64,000 nt of DNA from Gammaproteobacteria bacterium (GCA_015484945.1 WFUO01000060.1:1-64000); one strand, 5' to 3'; shown: positions 10,178 through 21,230, counted from the first letter of the stretch. The notes: a model not told the origin generated them from the letters alone. Numbers and translations: made by a program.

Positions 10178-11512
10178 ATGAGAAAATATTTTGGCACAGA
10201 CGGCATCCGTGGCAGGGTGGGGGAACACCCGGTGACCCCGGATTTCATGCTCAAGCTTGGCTGGGCCGCGGGTGTGGTGCTGGCGAGCGGCAATGGTGGA
10301 CGTGTGCTGATCGGCAAGGATACGCGCATCTCCGGCTACATGTTCGAATCCGCCTTGCAGGCCGGCCTGTCGGCCGCCGGGGTGGATATCCATTTGCTAG
10401 GTCCGATGCCGACCCCCGGCATCGCGTATCTGACCCGTACGTTACACATGGACGCCGGGATCGTCATCAGCGCCTCGCACAATCCCTATTACGACAACGG
10501 CATCAAGTTCTTCTCATCGGCCGGCACCAAGCTCGATGACGAACTGGAAAATGCCATCGAGGAATATCTCGAGCGCCCGATGACCACGGTGGATTCGAGT
10601 CATCTCGGCAAGGCACAGCGCGTGGCTGACGCGGCCGGGCGTTATATCGAGTTCTGCAAGGCCAGCGTACCGAATGGTCTCGATCTGCGTGGCATGAAGA
10701 TCGTCGTCGATTGCGCCAATGGCGCCACCTATCACATCACGCCACAGGTATTCCATGAGCTGGGTGCCGAGGTGGTCGAGACCGGCACCAGCCCCGACGG
10801 GCTCAATATCAACCAGGGTTGCGGGTCCACAAGTCCCGAAGCGTTGGCCGGGACTGTGGTGCGCGAACAGGCCGATGTAGGCGTGGCACTGGATGGGGAT
10901 GGCGACCGGGTGATCATGGTCGATGCACAAGGCCAGGTCGTGGATGGTGACGAACTGCTGTTCATCATTGCGCGCGCCCGCCATGCCAGGGGTGAGCTGC
11001 CTGGCAAGGTGATTGGCACACAGATGAGCAACCTGGGTCTCGAACATGCGTTGGCAGCGCTGGGCATCGGTTTCGAACGCGCCCGGGTCGGCGACCGCTA
11101 CGTGATGGAACGCCTGCACGCCAACGGGTCGGTCATTGGTGGTGAAGGTTCGGGGCATATCATCTGCCTGGACCGCACCACGACCGGTGATGGCACCATT
11201 GCCGCCCTGCAGGTGCTGGCCGCCATGCGTGAGACCGGCGAGCCGCTGCATGAACTCAAGTCTGGGATGCGCAAGTATCCGCAGATTCTCATCAATGTGC
11301 CGGCCGCGCAACAACTCGATCTCGACGGTCACGCCGATATCCAGGCCGTGGTCAGCGAGGCAGAGCAACAGCTCGACGGACAAGGCCGGGTGCTTTTGCG
11401 GCCATCGGGCACCGAACCGCTGGTGCGGGTCATGGTCGAGGGCAGGGATTCGCGGCTGGTCGAATCCCTGGCGCGTCGGATCGCCGATGCGGTACAGACG
11501 GCATTGGCCTGA
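10178..11512 (+). CDS. glmM: Phosphoglucosamine mutase
   Basis: GlmM interconverts glucosamine-6-phosphate and glucosamine-1-phosphate on the way to UDP-GlcNAc for peptidoglycan and LPS. The 444-residue enzyme has the expected length and begins with the family N-terminus [10 protein letters not shown]. The catalytic phosphoserine lies in SASHNP, the Mg-binding loop is DGDGDR, and the phosphate-binding loop is [12 protein letters not shown] near the C-terminus. It is 15 bp after folP in the same operon. Confidence 0.97.
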   Translation: MRKYFGTDGIRGRVGEHPVTPDFMLKLGWAAGVVLASGNGGRVLIGKDTRISGYMFESALQAGLSAAGVDIHLLGPMPTPGIAYLTRTLHMDAGIVISASHNPYYDNGIKFFSSAGTKLDDELENAIEEYLERPMTTVDSSHLGKAQRVADAAGRYIEFCKASVPNGLDLRGMKIVVDCANGATYHITPQVFHELGAEVVETGTSPDGLNINQGCGSTSPEALAGTVVREQADVGVALDGDGDRVIMVDAQGQVVDGDELLFIIARARHARGELPGKVIGTQMSNLGLEHALAALGIGFERARVGDRYVMERLHANGSVIGGEGSGHIICLDRTTTGDGTIAALQVLAAMRETGEPLHELKSGMRKYPQILINVPAAQQLDLDGHADIQAVVSEAEQQLDGQGRVLLRPSGTEPLVRVMVEGRDSRLVESLARRIADAVQTALA

Positions 11513-11549
11513 GTATTGCCCGGATTTTGGCGTATTTCCCCATATCCGA

Positions 11550-11578
11550 TTGATTTATTGGCGCATGACCGGTATTCT
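11550..11578 (+). promoter_or_regulatory. Putative tpiA promoter
   Basis: TTGATT at 11550-11555 and TATTCT at 11573-11578 are separated by 17 bp, within the 114-bp glmM-tpiA gap. Transcription would start near 11585. Confidence 0.4.
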
Positions 11579-11626
11579 TGCCGGCGTTTTCCACGGCATT
11601 GAACGAATATTCAGGAGTCAGGCGGC

Positions 11627-12376
11627 ATGCGACGCAAGCTGGTAGCAGGTAACTGGAAGATGAACGGCAATCGCGAGAGTATCCGTACTCTCGTCGAGGG
11701 TATAAAAAACGGCTTGGATGGCGTGAACTGTGATGTGGCCGTCTGCCCTCCGGCCGTGTACATCCCCAAGGTCGCTGGCATGCTCGATGGCGTGCCTGTT
11801 GAGGTCGGCGCGCAGAATGTCTGTGATCAGGACAGCGGTGCCTTCACCGGCGAGATCTCGGGTGCCATGTTGGCCGAATGTGGCTGTAAATATGCGATCG
11901 TCGGTCACTCCGAACGCCGGAGCCTGTATGGCGAGACCGATGAGCTGGTCGCCGCGCGATTTGCCGCTGCGCGACGCAACGGCCTGGTGCCGATACTGTG
12001 TGTGGGTGAGACACTCGAGGAACGTGAAAACGGTACTACCGAGGCCGTGGTCGCGCGTCAGATCGACGCCGTCATCGCCGTCGAGGGTGTGGCCGGGTTC
12101 GATGGCGCCGTGATCGCCTACGAGCCGGTTTGGGCCATCGGAACCGGCAAGACCGCGACACCCGAGATGGCGCAGGAGGTACATGCCTTCATTCGCGGCA
12201 AGATCGCCGGGCTCGACCAGGCCATTGCCGACAAGCTGGTGATCCAGTACGGTGGTAGCATGAACCCGGGTAACGCGGCCGACCTTCTGGCGATGGAAGA
12301 CATCGATGGTGGACTGATCGGTGGCGCGTCGTTGAAGGCGGATGATTTTCTGGCGATCTGCAAGGCCGCCAGCTGA
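11627..12376 (+). CDS. tpiA: Triosephosphate isomerase
   Basis: TpiA interconverts glyceraldehyde-3-phosphate and dihydroxyacetone phosphate in glycolysis and the Calvin cycle. The 249-residue protein has AGNWKMNG with the catalytic Lys, the GHSERR segment with the catalytic His, YEPVWAIGTG with the catalytic Glu and the flexible loop 6, and the phosphate-binding GGAS near the end. The start follows CAGGAG. It lies immediately upstream of secG, an arrangement common in gammaproteobacteria outside the enterics. Confidence 0.97.
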   Translation: MRRKLVAGNWKMNGNRESIRTLVEGIKNGLDGVNCDVAVCPPAVYIPKVAGMLDGVPVEVGAQNVCDQDSGAFTGEISGAMLAECGCKYAIVGHSERRSLYGETDELVAARFAAARRNGLVPILCVGETLEERENGTTEAVVARQIDAVIAVEGVAGFDGAVIAYEPVWAIGTGKTATPEMAQEVHAFIRGKIAGLDQAIADKLVIQYGGSMNPGNAADLLAMEDIDGGLIGGASLKADDFLAICKAAS

Positions 12377-12394
12377 ACAGGTAAACGAAATTTC

Positions 12395-12814
12395 ATGGAA
12401 ACTGTACTGCTCGTCGTTCTCGTACTGGTCGCCATCGCGTTGATCGCGCTGATCCTGCTGCAACAGGGCAAGGGTGCCGAAGCCGGTGCCGCATTCGGAG
12501 GCGGCGCTTCATCGACAGTGTTCGGCGCGCGTGGTTCGTCGTCGTTTCTGAGCCGCACCACAGCCATGCTGGCCACGTTGTTCTTCGTCATCAGCCTGGT
12601 GCTGGCTTCCCTGGCCTATCGCAAGGCCAATACCGCCGGCCTGAGCAAGACCAGTGCGGCCAGGAAACAGCCCGCCAAGGGCAAGCAGCCGGCCGGCGTC
12701 AAGCTCAAGGACGGTGTGCCGGTGGTGCCAGCCAAGCCTGCTGGCGAGATCAAAAAGACTGGCAAGCAGAGCGTGCCACCAGCCCCGGCCAAGGACAAGG
12801 CTGGCAGCCAGTAA
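12395..12814 (+). CDS. secG: Protein translocase subunit SecG
   Basis: SecG is an auxiliary subunit of the SecYEG channel. The 139-residue product has two membrane helices (about residues 3-23 and 51-71) joined by the Gly-rich loop [20 protein letters not shown] that is diagnostic of SecG. After the second helix comes a tail of about 65 residues rich in Lys, Pro and Ala, longer than in E. coli SecG (110 residues in total). The tail is presumably an unstructured soluble extension. A tRNA-Leu follows 30 bp downstream, as secG-leuU in E. coli. Confidence 0.93.
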   Translation: METVLLVVLVLVAIALIALILLQQGKGAEAGAAFGGGASSTVFGARGSSSFLSRTTAMLATLFFVISLVLASLAYRKANTAGLSKTSAARKQPAKGKQPAGVKLKDGVPVVPAKPAGEIKKTGKQSVPPAPAKDKAGSQ

Positions 12815-12844
12815 CAATTTTTTCAGGTGACAGGTGCGACTATT

Positions 12845-12929
12845 GCCGATGTGGTGGAATTGGTAGACACGCTGTCTTGAGGGGGCAGTGGCGCAAGCCG
12901 TGCCGGTTCGACTCCGGCCATCGGCACCA
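12845..12929 (+). tRNA. leuU: tRNA-Leu (anticodon GAG)
   Basis: The 85-nt type II tRNA has acceptor arms GCCGATG and CATCGGC, an A discriminator and an encoded CCA. The anticodon stem CTGTC/GGCAG holds the loop TTGAGGG with GAG at positions 34-36. The long variable arm and the GGTTCGACTCC T-arm are intact. It decodes CUC/CUU. secG-leuU is also the E. coli arrangement. Confidence 0.95.
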
Positions 12930-12996
12930 TACCTGAATCGCATTTCTTATCCCGCTTTTCCCCGCTGCCCTGCCGTTGTTGGCACCGTGGTTGGCG

Positions 12997-13043
12997 TGCA
13001 CAGTGCGACAAGCTGTCACAAGGCCTGTGCATACCGTTTTTTT
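12997..13043 (+). terminator. Terminator-like hairpin downstream of tRNA-Leu
   Basis: TGCACAG (12997-13003) pairs with CTGTGCA (13025-13031), with seven T residues at 13037-13043. The loop is long (21 nt) and there are 5 nt between stem and T run, so this is a moderate call. The rest of the 325-bp tRNA-nuoA gap holds the nuo promoter and nothing else that I can see. Confidence 0.4.
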
Positions 13044-13102
13044 ATGGCCCCAAAAATCTTTTAACTCATTGTTTTAAAATAAGTAATCACATGGCATCAA
13101 AC

Positions 13103-13132
13103 TTGACACCCGTCGCCGAACTGCCCTAGACT
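13103..13132 (+). promoter_or_regulatory. Putative sigma70 promoter of the nuo operon
   Basis: A consensus TTGACA at 13103-13108 is followed after 18 bp by TAGACT at 13127-13132. An AT-rich stretch with TTTTAAAATAAG lies just upstream and may act as an UP element. The predicted start near 13139 leaves a leader of about 115 nt before nuoA. Confidence 0.6.
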
Positions 13133-13254
13133 GCCTGACAGTGTTTGCACGCAACAATAACGAAGCTGACAAACGATAACGATAAGAACAACCGGACCCA
13201 GGGTCACCTGAAGTTCAACCTGGACGAAACTCGGGCGCTGTGGGAGTCAACCAT

Positions 13255-13611
13255 ATGCTGCAAAACTATCTGCCTATCCTGATCTTCCTCGCCATTGGCG
13301 TCCTTTTCGGGGTGGTGTTCCTGATCGCCGGTTTCGTCATGTCCCCGCACAAGCCCGATGCCGAGAAACTGTCGGCCTACGAGTGCGGTTTCGAACCGTT
13401 CGAGGACTCGCGCCAGGTTTTCGATGTGCGTTATTACCTGGTGGCGATCCTGTTCATCCTGTTCGATCTGGAGATCGCTTTCCTGTTTCCATGGGCCACG
13501 GTACTGAACGAGCTGGGTTGGTTCGGTTTCAACGCCATGCTTGTGTTCCTCGGGATCCTTGTCATCGGCTTTATCTATGAATGGAAAAAAGGTGCGCTCG
13601 AATGGGAATAG
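13255..13611 (+). CDS. nuoA: NADH-quinone oxidoreductase subunit A
   Basis: NuoA is a small three-helix membrane subunit of complex I near the quinone site. The 118-residue protein has three hydrophobic segments and the conserved loop [16 protein letters not shown] between the first and second, including the Cys whose exposure reports the active/deactive state in mitochondrial homologues. The frame opens at GTG 13240, but ATG 13255 follows GGGAG at correct spacing. It overlaps nuoB by 10 bp. Confidence 0.95.
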   Translation: MLQNYLPILIFLAIGVLFGVVFLIAGFVMSPHKPDAEKLSAYECGFEPFEDSRQVFDVRYYLVAILFILFDLEIAFLFPWATVLNELGWFGFNAMLVFLGILVIGFIYEWKKGALEWE

Positions 13612-14084
13612 AAGGCGTATTTCGCGAGGGTTTCCTGACCACCAGTGCTGACAAGCTCATCAACTGGGCGCGTACCGGTTCGATGTGGCCGATGACCTTC
13701 GGACTGGCCTGTTGTGCCGTTGAGATGATGCAGGCGGGTGCATCGCGTTACGATCTCGACCGGTTCGGCATGTTGTTTCGCCCCAGCCCGCGTCAGTCCG
13801 ATGTGATGATCGTAGCCGGAACCCTGTGCAACAAGATGGCCCCGGCATTGCGCAAGGTGTACGACCAGATGCCCGAGCCGCGCTGGGTGATCTCCATGGG
13901 ATCGTGCGCCAATGGGGGTGGCTACTATCACTATTCCTATTCCGTCGTGCGGGGCTGCGACCGCATCGTGCCGGTGGATATCTACGTACCGGGTTGTCCG
14001 CCTACGGCCGAGGCGCTGTTGTACGGCATTTTACAGCTGCACAACAAGATTCGCCGTACCAACACCATTGCCAGGGTGGATTGA
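13602..14084 (+). CDS. nuoB: NADH-quinone oxidoreductase subunit B
   Basis: NuoB carries the terminal [4Fe-4S] cluster N2 that passes electrons to quinone. The 160-residue protein has the tandem cysteines in [10 protein letters not shown], a third in MGSCANGGG and a fourth in [11 protein letters not shown]. The frame opens at 13581, but ATG 13602 gives the family start and follows AAGGTG. It abuts nuoC, which begins directly after its stop. Confidence 0.97.
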   Translation: MGIEGVFREGFLTTSADKLINWARTGSMWPMTFGLACCAVEMMQAGASRYDLDRFGMLFRPSPRQSDVMIVAGTLCNKMAPALRKVYDQMPEPRWVISMGSCANGGGYYHYSYSVVRGCDRIVPVDIYVPGCPPTAEALLYGILQLHNKIRRTNTIARVD

Positions 14085-14777
14085 ATGGCCGATGCACAGA
14101 CACTGGCGGCTTCGCTGCAAACACACTTCGGAGACCGGTTATCGAGCTGTGTCACGTCACTGGGTGAGGTGACCATAGAGGTTGCGCGCGAGAACATGCT
14201 GGGAGTGTTCCGTGATCTGCGTGACGAACCGGCGTTCTCATTCGAGGTTCTGATCGACCTGTGCGGTGTGGACTACAGCACCCTGGGCATGGACGAGTGG
14301 GAAACAGACTCGGCGACCCGTTCGGGTTTCAGCCGCGGTGTGCGGCGCGTGCGGCCCGATACTGCGTGCCACAAGCGTTTCGCCGTGGTCACCCATTTGC
14401 TGTCGATTCGCAACAACCAGCGCCTGCGTGTGCGCGTATTCGCCGAAGATGATGACATGCCGGTGGTCGATTCATTGACCGGTCTGTGGGCCTCGGTCGG
14501 CTGGTACGAACGTGAGGCATTCGACCTGTTCGGCATCGTGTTCGAGGGGCATCCCGATCTGCGCAGAATTCTCACTGACTACGGTTTCATTGGCCATCCC
14601 TTCCGCAAGGATTTCCCGCTCAGCGGGCACGTTGAGATGATCTACGACGAGGAAAAGCAGCGTGTCGTCTATCAACCCGTAAGCATCGAGCCGCGCGTGC
14701 TGGTGCCCAGGGTGATTCGTCACGATCACCGTTACGAGCATGCAGACGAACAGACCGGGGAGCAGGACGATGCCTGA
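14085..14777 (+). CDS. nuoC: NADH-quinone oxidoreductase subunit C
   Basis: NuoC is the 30-kDa subunit of the complex I connecting module. The 230-residue product has the conserved block [29 protein letters not shown] followed by [13 protein letters not shown] short insertion rich in Arg (residues about 65-90, before HLLSIRNN) precedes the core. It is separate from nuoD, unlike the fused nuoCD of enterobacteria, and overlaps nuoD by 8 bp. Confidence 0.96.
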   Translation: MADAQTLAASLQTHFGDRLSSCVTSLGEVTIEVARENMLGVFRDLRDEPAFSFEVLIDLCGVDYSTLGMDEWETDSATRSGFSRGVRRVRPDTACHKRFAVVTHLLSIRNNQRLRVRVFAEDDDMPVVDSLTGLWASVGWYEREAFDLFGIVFEGHPDLRRILTDYGFIGHPFRKDFPLSGHVEMIYDEEKQRVVYQPVSIEPRVLVPRVIRHDHRYEHADEQTGEQDDA

Positions 14778-16023
14778 ATTCCGCAACCTGACGCTCAACT
14801 TCGGTCCGCAGCATCCGGCCGCGCACGGTGTGCTGCGCCTGGTGCTGGAAATGAACGGTGAGGTCATTGAACGCGCCGATCCGCACATTGGCTTGTTGCA
14901 TCGTGCGACCGAGAAACTGGCCGAGAGCAAGCCCTACAACCAGAGCATCGGCTATATGGACCGTCTCGACTATGTGTCCATGATGTGCAACGAGCACGGT
15001 TATGTGCTGGCCATAGAAAAGCTGCTGGGTATCGAGGTGCCGGAGCGCGCGCAGTACATTCGTGTGATGTTTGACGAAATCACCCGTATTCTCAACCATC
15101 TGTTGTGGCTGGGTGCGCACGCGCTGGATGTCGGTGCCATGACGGTGTTCCTGTATGCGTTCCGCGAGCGTGAGGATCTGATGGATGCCTACGAGGCCGT
15201 CTCGGGCGCGCGTCTGCACGCGACCTATTACCGCCCGGGGGGGGTCAGTCGCGATCTGCCGGACCGTATGCCGCAGTATCAGCCCAGCCGTTTCCGCAGC
15301 AAAAAGGACATCGAGCGTCTGAATGCCAACCGGCAGGGCTCCCTGCTGGATTTTCTCGAAGACTTCACCGAACGTTTTCCGCGCTACGTGGATGAATACG
15401 AGACCCTTTTGACAGACAACCGCATCTGGAAGCAGCGCACAGTGGGCATCGGCGTGGTTTCGCCCGAACGCGCCCTGCAGCTCGGTTTCAGTGGCCCGAT
15501 GCTGCGCGGTTCAGGCATCGAGTGGGATCTGCGCAAGAAGCAGCCCTATGAAGTCTATGACCGGCTGGATTTCGATATTCCGGTCGGTACCAATGGCGAC
15601 TGCTACGACCGTTACCTGTGCCGGGTGGAGGAGATGCGTCAGTCGAATCGTATCATCAAGCAGTGTATCGAGTGGCTGCGCGCCAATAGCGGTCCGGTGC
15701 TGCTGGAGGATCACAAGATCACGCCGCCGCGCCGCGCCGACATGAAAGGCGACATGGAGTCGCTGATCCACCACTTCAAGCTGTTTACCGAGGGCTTCAC
15801 GCTGCCCGAAGGCGAGGCCTATGCAGCAGTCGAACATCCCAAGGGCGAATTTGGCATCTATCTGATCTCGGATGGCGCCAACAAGCCCTATCGGATCAAG
15901 ATCCGTGCGCCGGGTTTTGCCCATCTGCAGGCCATGGACGAGATGGCACGCGGGCACATGCTGGCAGACGTGGTTGCGATCATTGGTACGCAGGATATCG
16001 TATTCGGGGAGATCGACCGGTGA
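14770..16023 (+). CDS. nuoD: NADH-quinone oxidoreductase subunit D
   Basis: NuoD is the 49-kDa subunit; with NuoB it forms the quinone-binding pocket and is related to the large subunit of NiFe hydrogenases. The 417-residue protein begins [20 protein letters not shown], the family signature with the quinone-contacting His. It lacks the hydrogenase metal-ligand cysteines, as expected. The frame extends upstream, but ATG 14770 follows GAGCAGGA and gives the expected start. The stop TGA overlaps the GTG of nuoE. Confidence 0.97.
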   Translation: MPEFRNLTLNFGPQHPAAHGVLRLVLEMNGEVIERADPHIGLLHRATEKLAESKPYNQSIGYMDRLDYVSMMCNEHGYVLAIEKLLGIEVPERAQYIRVMFDEITRILNHLLWLGAHALDVGAMTVFLYAFREREDLMDAYEAVSGARLHATYYRPGGVSRDLPDRMPQYQPSRFRSKKDIERLNANRQGSLLDFLEDFTERFPRYVDEYETLLTDNRIWKQRTVGIGVVSPERALQLGFSGPMLRGSGIEWDLRKKQPYEVYDRLDFDIPVGTNGDCYDRYLCRVEEMRQSNRIIKQCIEWLRANSGPVLLEDHKITPPRRADMKGDMESLIHHFKLFTEGFTLPEGEAYAAVEHPKGEFGIYLISDGANKPYRIKIRAPGFAHLQAMDEMARGHMLADVVAIIGTQDIVFGEIDR

Positions 16024-16526
16024 GCGCACAGGAAAAAGACATCATGCTGGCCGAGCTGTCGCAGCCGATTCGTGACGAGATCGATCAATGGATCGCCAAG
16101 TATCCGTCAGACCAGCGTCAGTCGGCCGTCATGGCCGCGTTGCGAATCGTTCAGGAACACAACGGCGGCTGGCTCACACAGCCACTGATGGACGCGGTGG
16201 CCGAATATCTCCAGATGCCACGTATCGCGGTGTATGAGGTAGCCAGCTTCTATTCGATGTACGAGCACAAGCCGGTCGGTAAACACAAGATCTGCATTTG
16301 TAACAGCATCTCGTGCATGCTCAACGGTTCCGAGCGTTTGCTCGACTATCTACAGCAGAAGCTCGGCATCGGACTTGGCGAGGTGACCGAGGACGGACGT
16401 TTCTCGATCAAGGAAGTGGAATGCCTGGGTGCCTGTATCGGCGCGCCGTGCGCGATGATCGGCAAGCGTTACTACGAAAACCTGACCCCGGAGAAACTGG
16501 ACCGGATCCTGGACGAACTCGACTGA
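16020..16526 (+). CDS. nuoE: NADH-quinone oxidoreductase subunit E
   Basis: NuoE is the 24-kDa subunit of the NADH-dehydrogenase module and binds [2Fe-2S] cluster N1a in a thioredoxin-like fold. The 168-residue product has two cysteines in [10 protein letters not shown] and two in [12 protein letters not shown] take GTG 16020, whose bases overlap the nuoD stop (GTGA), preceded by GGGAG; an internal ATG at 16044 is possible. Confidence 0.95.
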   Translation: MSAQEKDIMLAELSQPIRDEIDQWIAKYPSDQRQSAVMAALRIVQEHNGGWLTQPLMDAVAEYLQMPRIAVYEVASFYSMYEHKPVGKHKICICNSISCMLNGSERLLDYLQQKLGIGLGEVTEDGRFSIKEVECLGACIGAPCAMIGKRYYENLTPEKLDRILDELD

Positions 16527-16536
16527 GGCATAGGGC

Positions 16537-17802
16537 ATGGCGAACGAAGTCTGTTTCAGAAATCTGCACCTCGAGAGTCCATGGCAGCTGGACGCCTACC
16601 AGCTGAACGGCGGTTATGAATCATTGAGGAAGATCCTCGCCGAGAAGATAGCCCCGGAAAAGATCATCGAAGAGCTCAAGCTCTCGGCCTTGCGCGGCCG
16701 CGGTGGTGCCGGCTTTCCAACCGGGGTCAAGTGGAGTTTCATGAAGCGTGAGGCGCCTGGGCAAAAATATATCGTCTGCAACTCGGATGAGGGCGAACCC
16801 GGCACCTGCAAGGACCGCGACATTCTGCGCTACAACCCGCACGCGGTGATCGAAGGCATGGCGATTGCCGGGTATGTGATTGGCGCCAGCGTCGGCTACA
16901 ACTACATCCGGGGCGAGTTCTGGGAACCCTACGAGCGTTTCGAGGCGGCGTTGGAAGAGGCGCGCGCGGCTGGTCTGCTGGGTGAGAATATCCTTGGATC
17001 GGGTTTCGATTTCGACATTCATACGCATCTGGGCGCCGGCGCCTACATCTGTGGCGAAGAAACCGCATTGCTGGAATCCATCGAGGGCAAGAAGGGCCAG
17101 CCGCGCTTCAAGCCGCCGTTTCCGGCCAATTTCGGGCTCTATGGCTGCCCGACCACGATCAACAATACCGAGTCCCTGGCATCGGTGCCCGAGATCCTGC
17201 GCAACGGCGGGCAGTGGTTTCTGGATATCGGCAAGCCCAACAATGGCGGCAGCAAGCTGTTCTCGGTATCCGGTCATGTGAACAAGCCGGGCAATTTCGA
17301 AGTGCCCATGGGTACCCCGTTCGCCGAGTTGTTGGAGATGGCCGGCGGTGTGCGCGACGGTCACCGGCTCAAGGCCGTGATTCCGGGTGGCTCGTCGGTG
17401 CCGGTGGTACCCGGCGACGTGATGATGGATGTGGACATGGACTATGATTCGATCTCGGCTGCCGGTTCCATGCTGGGCTCCGGCGCCGTCATCGTCATGG
17501 ATGAGACCACCTGCATGGTCAAGGTGCTCGCCAACCTCTCGCACTTCTATTACAACGAGTCCTGCGGCCAGTGCACGCCCTGCCGGGAGGGCACAGGCTG
17601 GCTGGCACGCGTGGTGCACCGTATCGAACATGGCCAGGGGCGTCAGCAGGATCTTGACATGCTGGTCGATGTGGCCGGCAAGATCGCGGGTCACACGATC
17701 TGTGCGTTGGGTGATGCCGCCGCAATGCCGGTGCAGAGCTTTCTCAAACACTACTACGACGAATTTGCCTACCATGTCGAGCATCGCAAATGCATGGTAT
17801 GA
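16537..17802 (+). CDS. nuoF: NADH-quinone oxidoreductase subunit F
   Basis: NuoF is the 51-kDa subunit that binds NADH, FMN and [4Fe-4S] cluster N3. The 421-residue protein shows the FMN/NADH-binding Gly-rich motif [16 protein letters not shown], the second Gly-rich segment [19 protein letters not shown], and the N3 cluster ligands in [12 protein letters not shown] plus a downstream Cys in [11 protein letters not shown]. It sits 10 bp after nuoE. Confidence 0.97.
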   Translation: MANEVCFRNLHLESPWQLDAYQLNGGYESLRKILAEKIAPEKIIEELKLSALRGRGGAGFPTGVKWSFMKREAPGQKYIVCNSDEGEPGTCKDRDILRYNPHAVIEGMAIAGYVIGASVGYNYIRGEFWEPYERFEAALEEARAAGLLGENILGSGFDFDIHTHLGAGAYICGEETALLESIEGKKGQPRFKPPFPANFGLYGCPTTINNTESLASVPEILRNGGQWFLDIGKPNNGGSKLFSVSGHVNKPGNFEVPMGTPFAELLEMAGGVRDGHRLKAVIPGGSSVPVVPGDVMMDVDMDYDSISAAGSMLGSGAVIVMDETTCMVKVLANLSHFYYNESCGQCTPCREGTGWLARVVHRIEHGQGRQQDLDMLVDVAGKIAGHTICALGDAAAMPVQSFLKHYYDEFAYHVEHRKCMV

Positions 17803-17817
17803 GGCCGGGAACGGGAT

Positions 17818-20187
17818 ATGAGTGAAGAGGTCACATTCACGATCGAGATAGACGGCGTCAGCCTCGAGGCCAGGCCCGGCCAGATGTTGATCGAGGTCGC
17901 CGATGCCGCGGGTATCGACATCCCGCGTTTTTGCTATCACGACAAACTGTCAGTGGCAGCCAACTGCCGTATGTGCCTGGTGGACGTTGAAAAGGCACCC
18001 AAACCGCTGCCGGCCTGCGCCACACCGGTCATGGACGGCATGGTCGTGCATACCCGTTCGCCGCGCGCGCTGGCTGCGCAGAAGGCCACGATGGAGTTTC
18101 TGCTCATCAACCATCCGCTCGACTGCCCGATCTGTGACCAGGGCGGCGAGTGCGAATTACAGGACATCGCGGTCGGTTATGGGCGTGATGTGTCGCAGTA
18201 CAGTGAAGGCAAGCGCGTGGTCGGTGACCGTAACATCGGTCCCCTGATCGCCACCGAGATGACTCGTTGCATCCACTGCACGCGTTGTGTGCGGTTCGGT
18301 CAGGAGATCGCCGGCATCCGCGAGCTGGGCGCCACCGGTCGCGGCGAGCACACCACCATTGGCACCTATATCGAGGCCTCAGTCGATTCCGAGCTGTCCG
18401 GCAATGTCATCGACCTGTGTCCTGTCGGTGCGCTCACCGCCAAACCGTCGCGCTATTCGGCGCGCGCCTGGGAGCTGGTCCAGCATCAGGGTGTGGCCGC
18501 GCACGATTGCGTTGGGTCCAATATCTTCGTGCATACCTTCCGTGGCCGGGTCAATCGCGTGGTGCCGCGCACCAACGAGGCCATCAATGAATGCTGGATA
18601 TCCGACCGGGATCGATTCTCGTATGCCGGGCTGACGCATGAGTCGCGCCTGGAGCGGCCCATGGTCAGGCTGGATGGCGAATGGCGCGAGACGAGTTGGG
18701 AATCCGCGCTGGATATGACCGCACGCAAGCTTCGTGAAGCCGGCGCAGATACTGATATTCTGGTATCGCCAAGTGCCACGACCGAAGAGATGTATCTGCT
18801 TGGCAGGCTGGTACGCGCGCTCGGCGGCGCCAATATCGATCATCGACTGCGTCAAAGCGATTTCACGGGTGAACAGGCCATGCCCGCGATGCCATTGCTG
18901 GGTGTCGGTATCGACGAACTGGAGAAGCGTGATTCGGTATTGCTGGTTGGCTCAAACGTGCGCAAGGAACAGCCCATGATCTCCCATCGCCTGCGCAAGG
19001 CGGCACTAAAGGGTGCCGAGGTCATGTTCATCAATGCCCGCGAATACCCACTCAATTTTCCTGTTGCACACAGCCTCGTCGGGCATGATGCCGGGATCGT
19101 GCAACATCTTGCCGGCGTCACACGCGCCGCGCTGGATGCAGCGGGCCGGCAGGCTCCGGCGCATCTGCATGCCCTGCTGGACGGCATAGAGGTCGAGGCC
19201 ACACACCAGGCCATGGCCACCAGCCTGGCCGGGGCCGGCAACAGCAGTGTGATTCTGGGCACCCAGGCCAGCCAGATGCCCGGCTATTCGGCCCTGGTGC
19301 AACTGGCCAACGCGCTTGCAGAGGCGACCGCATCGAGTTGCGGCTTTCTTACCGACGGCGCCAACAGTGCCGGCGCGTGGGTTGCTGGTGCAGTGCCACA
19401 CCGGCATCCGGGCGGCACCGCGGACGACGCGCCGGGCAGGAATATGGCAAACATGTTGAGCCGGCCCGCAGACGCCTGCGTACTGTTCGGCATCGAGCCG
19501 GAGTACGACTGCGCCGACCCGGGGGCAGTCATGGATTGGCTGCGTGCCTGTGGTTCGGTCATCGTCATGACCGCCTATGTCAGCGACACGATGAAGGAAT
19601 ATGCCGATGTATTGCTGCCGATTGCGCCGTTCAGCGAGACCTCAGGCACCTTTGTCAATGCCAGTGGCGAGTGGCAGAGCTTCCAGGGCGCCAGCCGCGC
19701 GCTAGGTGAGAGCAGGCCCGGTTGGAAGGTGCTCAGGGTACTGGGCAACCTGTGTGACATCGATGGCTTCGATTACCAGACCTCAGAAGATGTACTGAAC
19801 GAGCTGCGCGAATTTGTCGAGGACAGCAACGCCAGCCAGGCGATCGCGGTCGTGGATGAAATTGCCCGGCCACAGATGGCGGGCGGGCTGGCAAGGATAT
19901 CCGCCGTGGCCATACACAACGTCGATGCCATCGTCAGACGCTCGGCGCCCCTGCAGCAGACCCATGACGCCGAACCGGGCATCGTGAGGATCAACAGCGG
20001 TCTGGCACGGAAGCTGGGTTTCAGCGATGTGGTCAGGGTGCTGGTCAAACAGGGCGGCCGGCAGAGCAGCATGGCGCTGGAAATCGACGACAGTATTCCG
20101 GACGACTGTGTTTGGGTACCGGCGGCCTGCGAGGGCAGTGCGCAACTGGGCCCGATGTACGGCCCTGTGGAACTGGAGGCCGACTAA
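17818..20187 (+). CDS. nuoG: NADH-quinone oxidoreductase subunit G
   Basis: NuoG is the 75-kDa electron-wiring subunit. The 789-residue protein has N-terminal [2Fe-2S] ligands (CYHDKLSVAANCRMC), then CPICDQGGECELQD and CIHCTRCVRF for the N4/N5 clusters, and a molybdopterin-oxidoreductase-like C-terminal domain without a catalytic cofactor. The extra N7 cluster motif of the 908-residue E. coli protein is missing; only isolated cysteines (HDCVGSN, NECWISD) stand in that region. It therefore resembles the shorter, mitochondrial-like form. Confidence 0.96.
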   Translation: MSEEVTFTIEIDGVSLEARPGQMLIEVADAAGIDIPRFCYHDKLSVAANCRMCLVDVEKAPKPLPACATPVMDGMVVHTRSPRALAAQKATMEFLLINHPLDCPICDQGGECELQDIAVGYGRDVSQYSEGKRVVGDRNIGPLIATEMTRCIHCTRCVRFGQEIAGIRELGATGRGEHTTIGTYIEASVDSELSGNVIDLCPVGALTAKPSRYSARAWELVQHQGVAAHDCVGSNIFVHTFRGRVNRVVPRTNEAINECWISDRDRFSYAGLTHESRLERPMVRLDGEWRETSWESALDMTARKLREAGADTDILVSPSATTEEMYLLGRLVRALGGANIDHRLRQSDFTGEQAMPAMPLLGVGIDELEKRDSVLLVGSNVRKEQPMISHRLRKAALKGAEVMFINAREYPLNFPVAHSLVGHDAGIVQHLAGVTRAALDAAGRQAPAHLHALLDGIEVEATHQAMATSLAGAGNSSVILGTQASQMPGYSALVQLANALAEATASSCGFLTDGANSAGAWVAGAVPHRHPGGTADDAPGRNMANMLSRPADACVLFGIEPEYDCADPGAVMDWLRACGSVIVMTAYVSDTMKEYADVLLPIAPFSETSGTFVNASGEWQSFQGASRALGESRPGWKVLRVLGNLCDIDGFDYQTSEDVLNELREFVEDSNASQAIAVVDEIARPQMAGGLARISAVAIHNVDAIVRRSAPLQQTHDAEPGIVRINSGLARKLGFSDVVRVLVKQGGRQSSMALEIDDSIPDDCVWVPAACEGSAQLGPMYGPVELEAD

Positions 20188-20199
20188 CGGATCAACGAC

Positions 20200-21222
20200 A
20201 TGCTTGAAATGTTCTACGACGTCATCTGGATCGTGCTCAAGATCGCCCTGATACTGGCCCCGCTGCTGGTCGGCGTGGCCTATCTGACCTACGCCGAACG
20301 CAAGCTGATCGGCTACATGCAGGTACGTCTGGGCCCCAACCGTGTCGGGCCCAAGGGCTGGCTGCAACCGATCGCCGATGCCGTGAAGCTGGTATTCAAG
20401 GAAATCGTCATTCCCACGCGTTCCAACCGTTATCTGTTCCTGCTTGCGCCGTTGATCTCCATGGGGCCGGCACTCGCAGCCTGGGCCGTGGTGCCGTTTG
20501 GCGAGCACCTGGTCCTGGCCGATATCAATGCCAGCCTGCTCTATATCCTTGCGCTGACCTCGGTGGGCGTCTATGGCATCATCATTGCCGGCTGGGCGTC
20601 AAATTCCAAGTATGCCTTCCTTGGCGCCATGCGGTCGGCTGCGCAGATCGTCTCGTATGAAATCGCGATGGGCTTTGCGCTTGTCGGTGTCCTGATGGCG
20701 GCCTCGTCGCTGAACCTGAAGGAGATCGTGCTGCAACAATCGGGGAGTGTGCTGCACTGGTACTGGCTGCCTTTGCTGCCGTTGTTCGTGATCTATTTCA
20801 TCTCGGGCGTGGCGGAAACCAACCGCGCACCGTTCGATGTCGCCGAGGGCGAGTCCGAGATCGTGGCCGGTTTCCATGTCGAGTATTCCGGCGCGGCGTT
20901 TGCGATCTTCTTTCTTGCCGAATACGCCAATATCATCCTGATCTCATTGCTCACGGTGCTGATGTTCTTCGGTGGCTGGCTGTCACCGTTCCAGGGTACG
21001 TTCATGGAGGACTGGTTTGCCTGGATGCCAGGTCTGGGCTGGCTGCTGGCCAAGACCGCATTCTTCGCCTTCCTGTTCCTGTGGTTCAGGGCCACGTTTC
21101 CACGTTACCGCTATGACCAGATCATGCGTTTGGGCTGGAAGGTATTCATTCCGTTGACCATTATCTGGCTGCTGGTCGTGGGCGTCATGATCGTGGCCAA
21201 GCTGCCGCCGTGGTTTGCGTAG
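20200..21222 (+). CDS. nuoH: NADH-quinone oxidoreductase subunit H
   Basis: NuoH links the peripheral and membrane arms of complex I and lines the quinone channel. The 340-residue protein has eight or so hydrophobic helices and the conserved loops [21 protein letters not shown] and [20 protein letters not shown], the latter with the acidic residues of the E-channel. It lies 12 bp after nuoG. Confidence 0.97.
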   Translation: MLEMFYDVIWIVLKIALILAPLLVGVAYLTYAERKLIGYMQVRLGPNRVGPKGWLQPIADAVKLVFKEIVIPTRSNRYLFLLAPLISMGPALAAWAVVPFGEHLVLADINASLLYILALTSVGVYGIIIAGWASNSKYAFLGAMRSAAQIVSYEIAMGFALVGVLMAASSLNLKEIVLQQSGSVLHWYWLPLLPLFVIYFISGVAETNRAPFDVAEGESEIVAGFHVEYSGAAFAIFFLAEYANIILISLLTVLMFFGGWLSPFQGTFMEDWFAWMPGLGWLLAKTAFFAFLFLWFRATFPRYRYDQIMRLGWKVFIPLTIIWLLVVGVMIVAKLPPWFA

Positions 21223-21230
21223 GAGTCCGC

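Noticed and set aside
16621-17940. 439-residue minus-strand ORF opposite nuoF
   Set aside because: nuoF is certain on the plus strand; the minus frame has no domain and arises from codon-bias periodicity.
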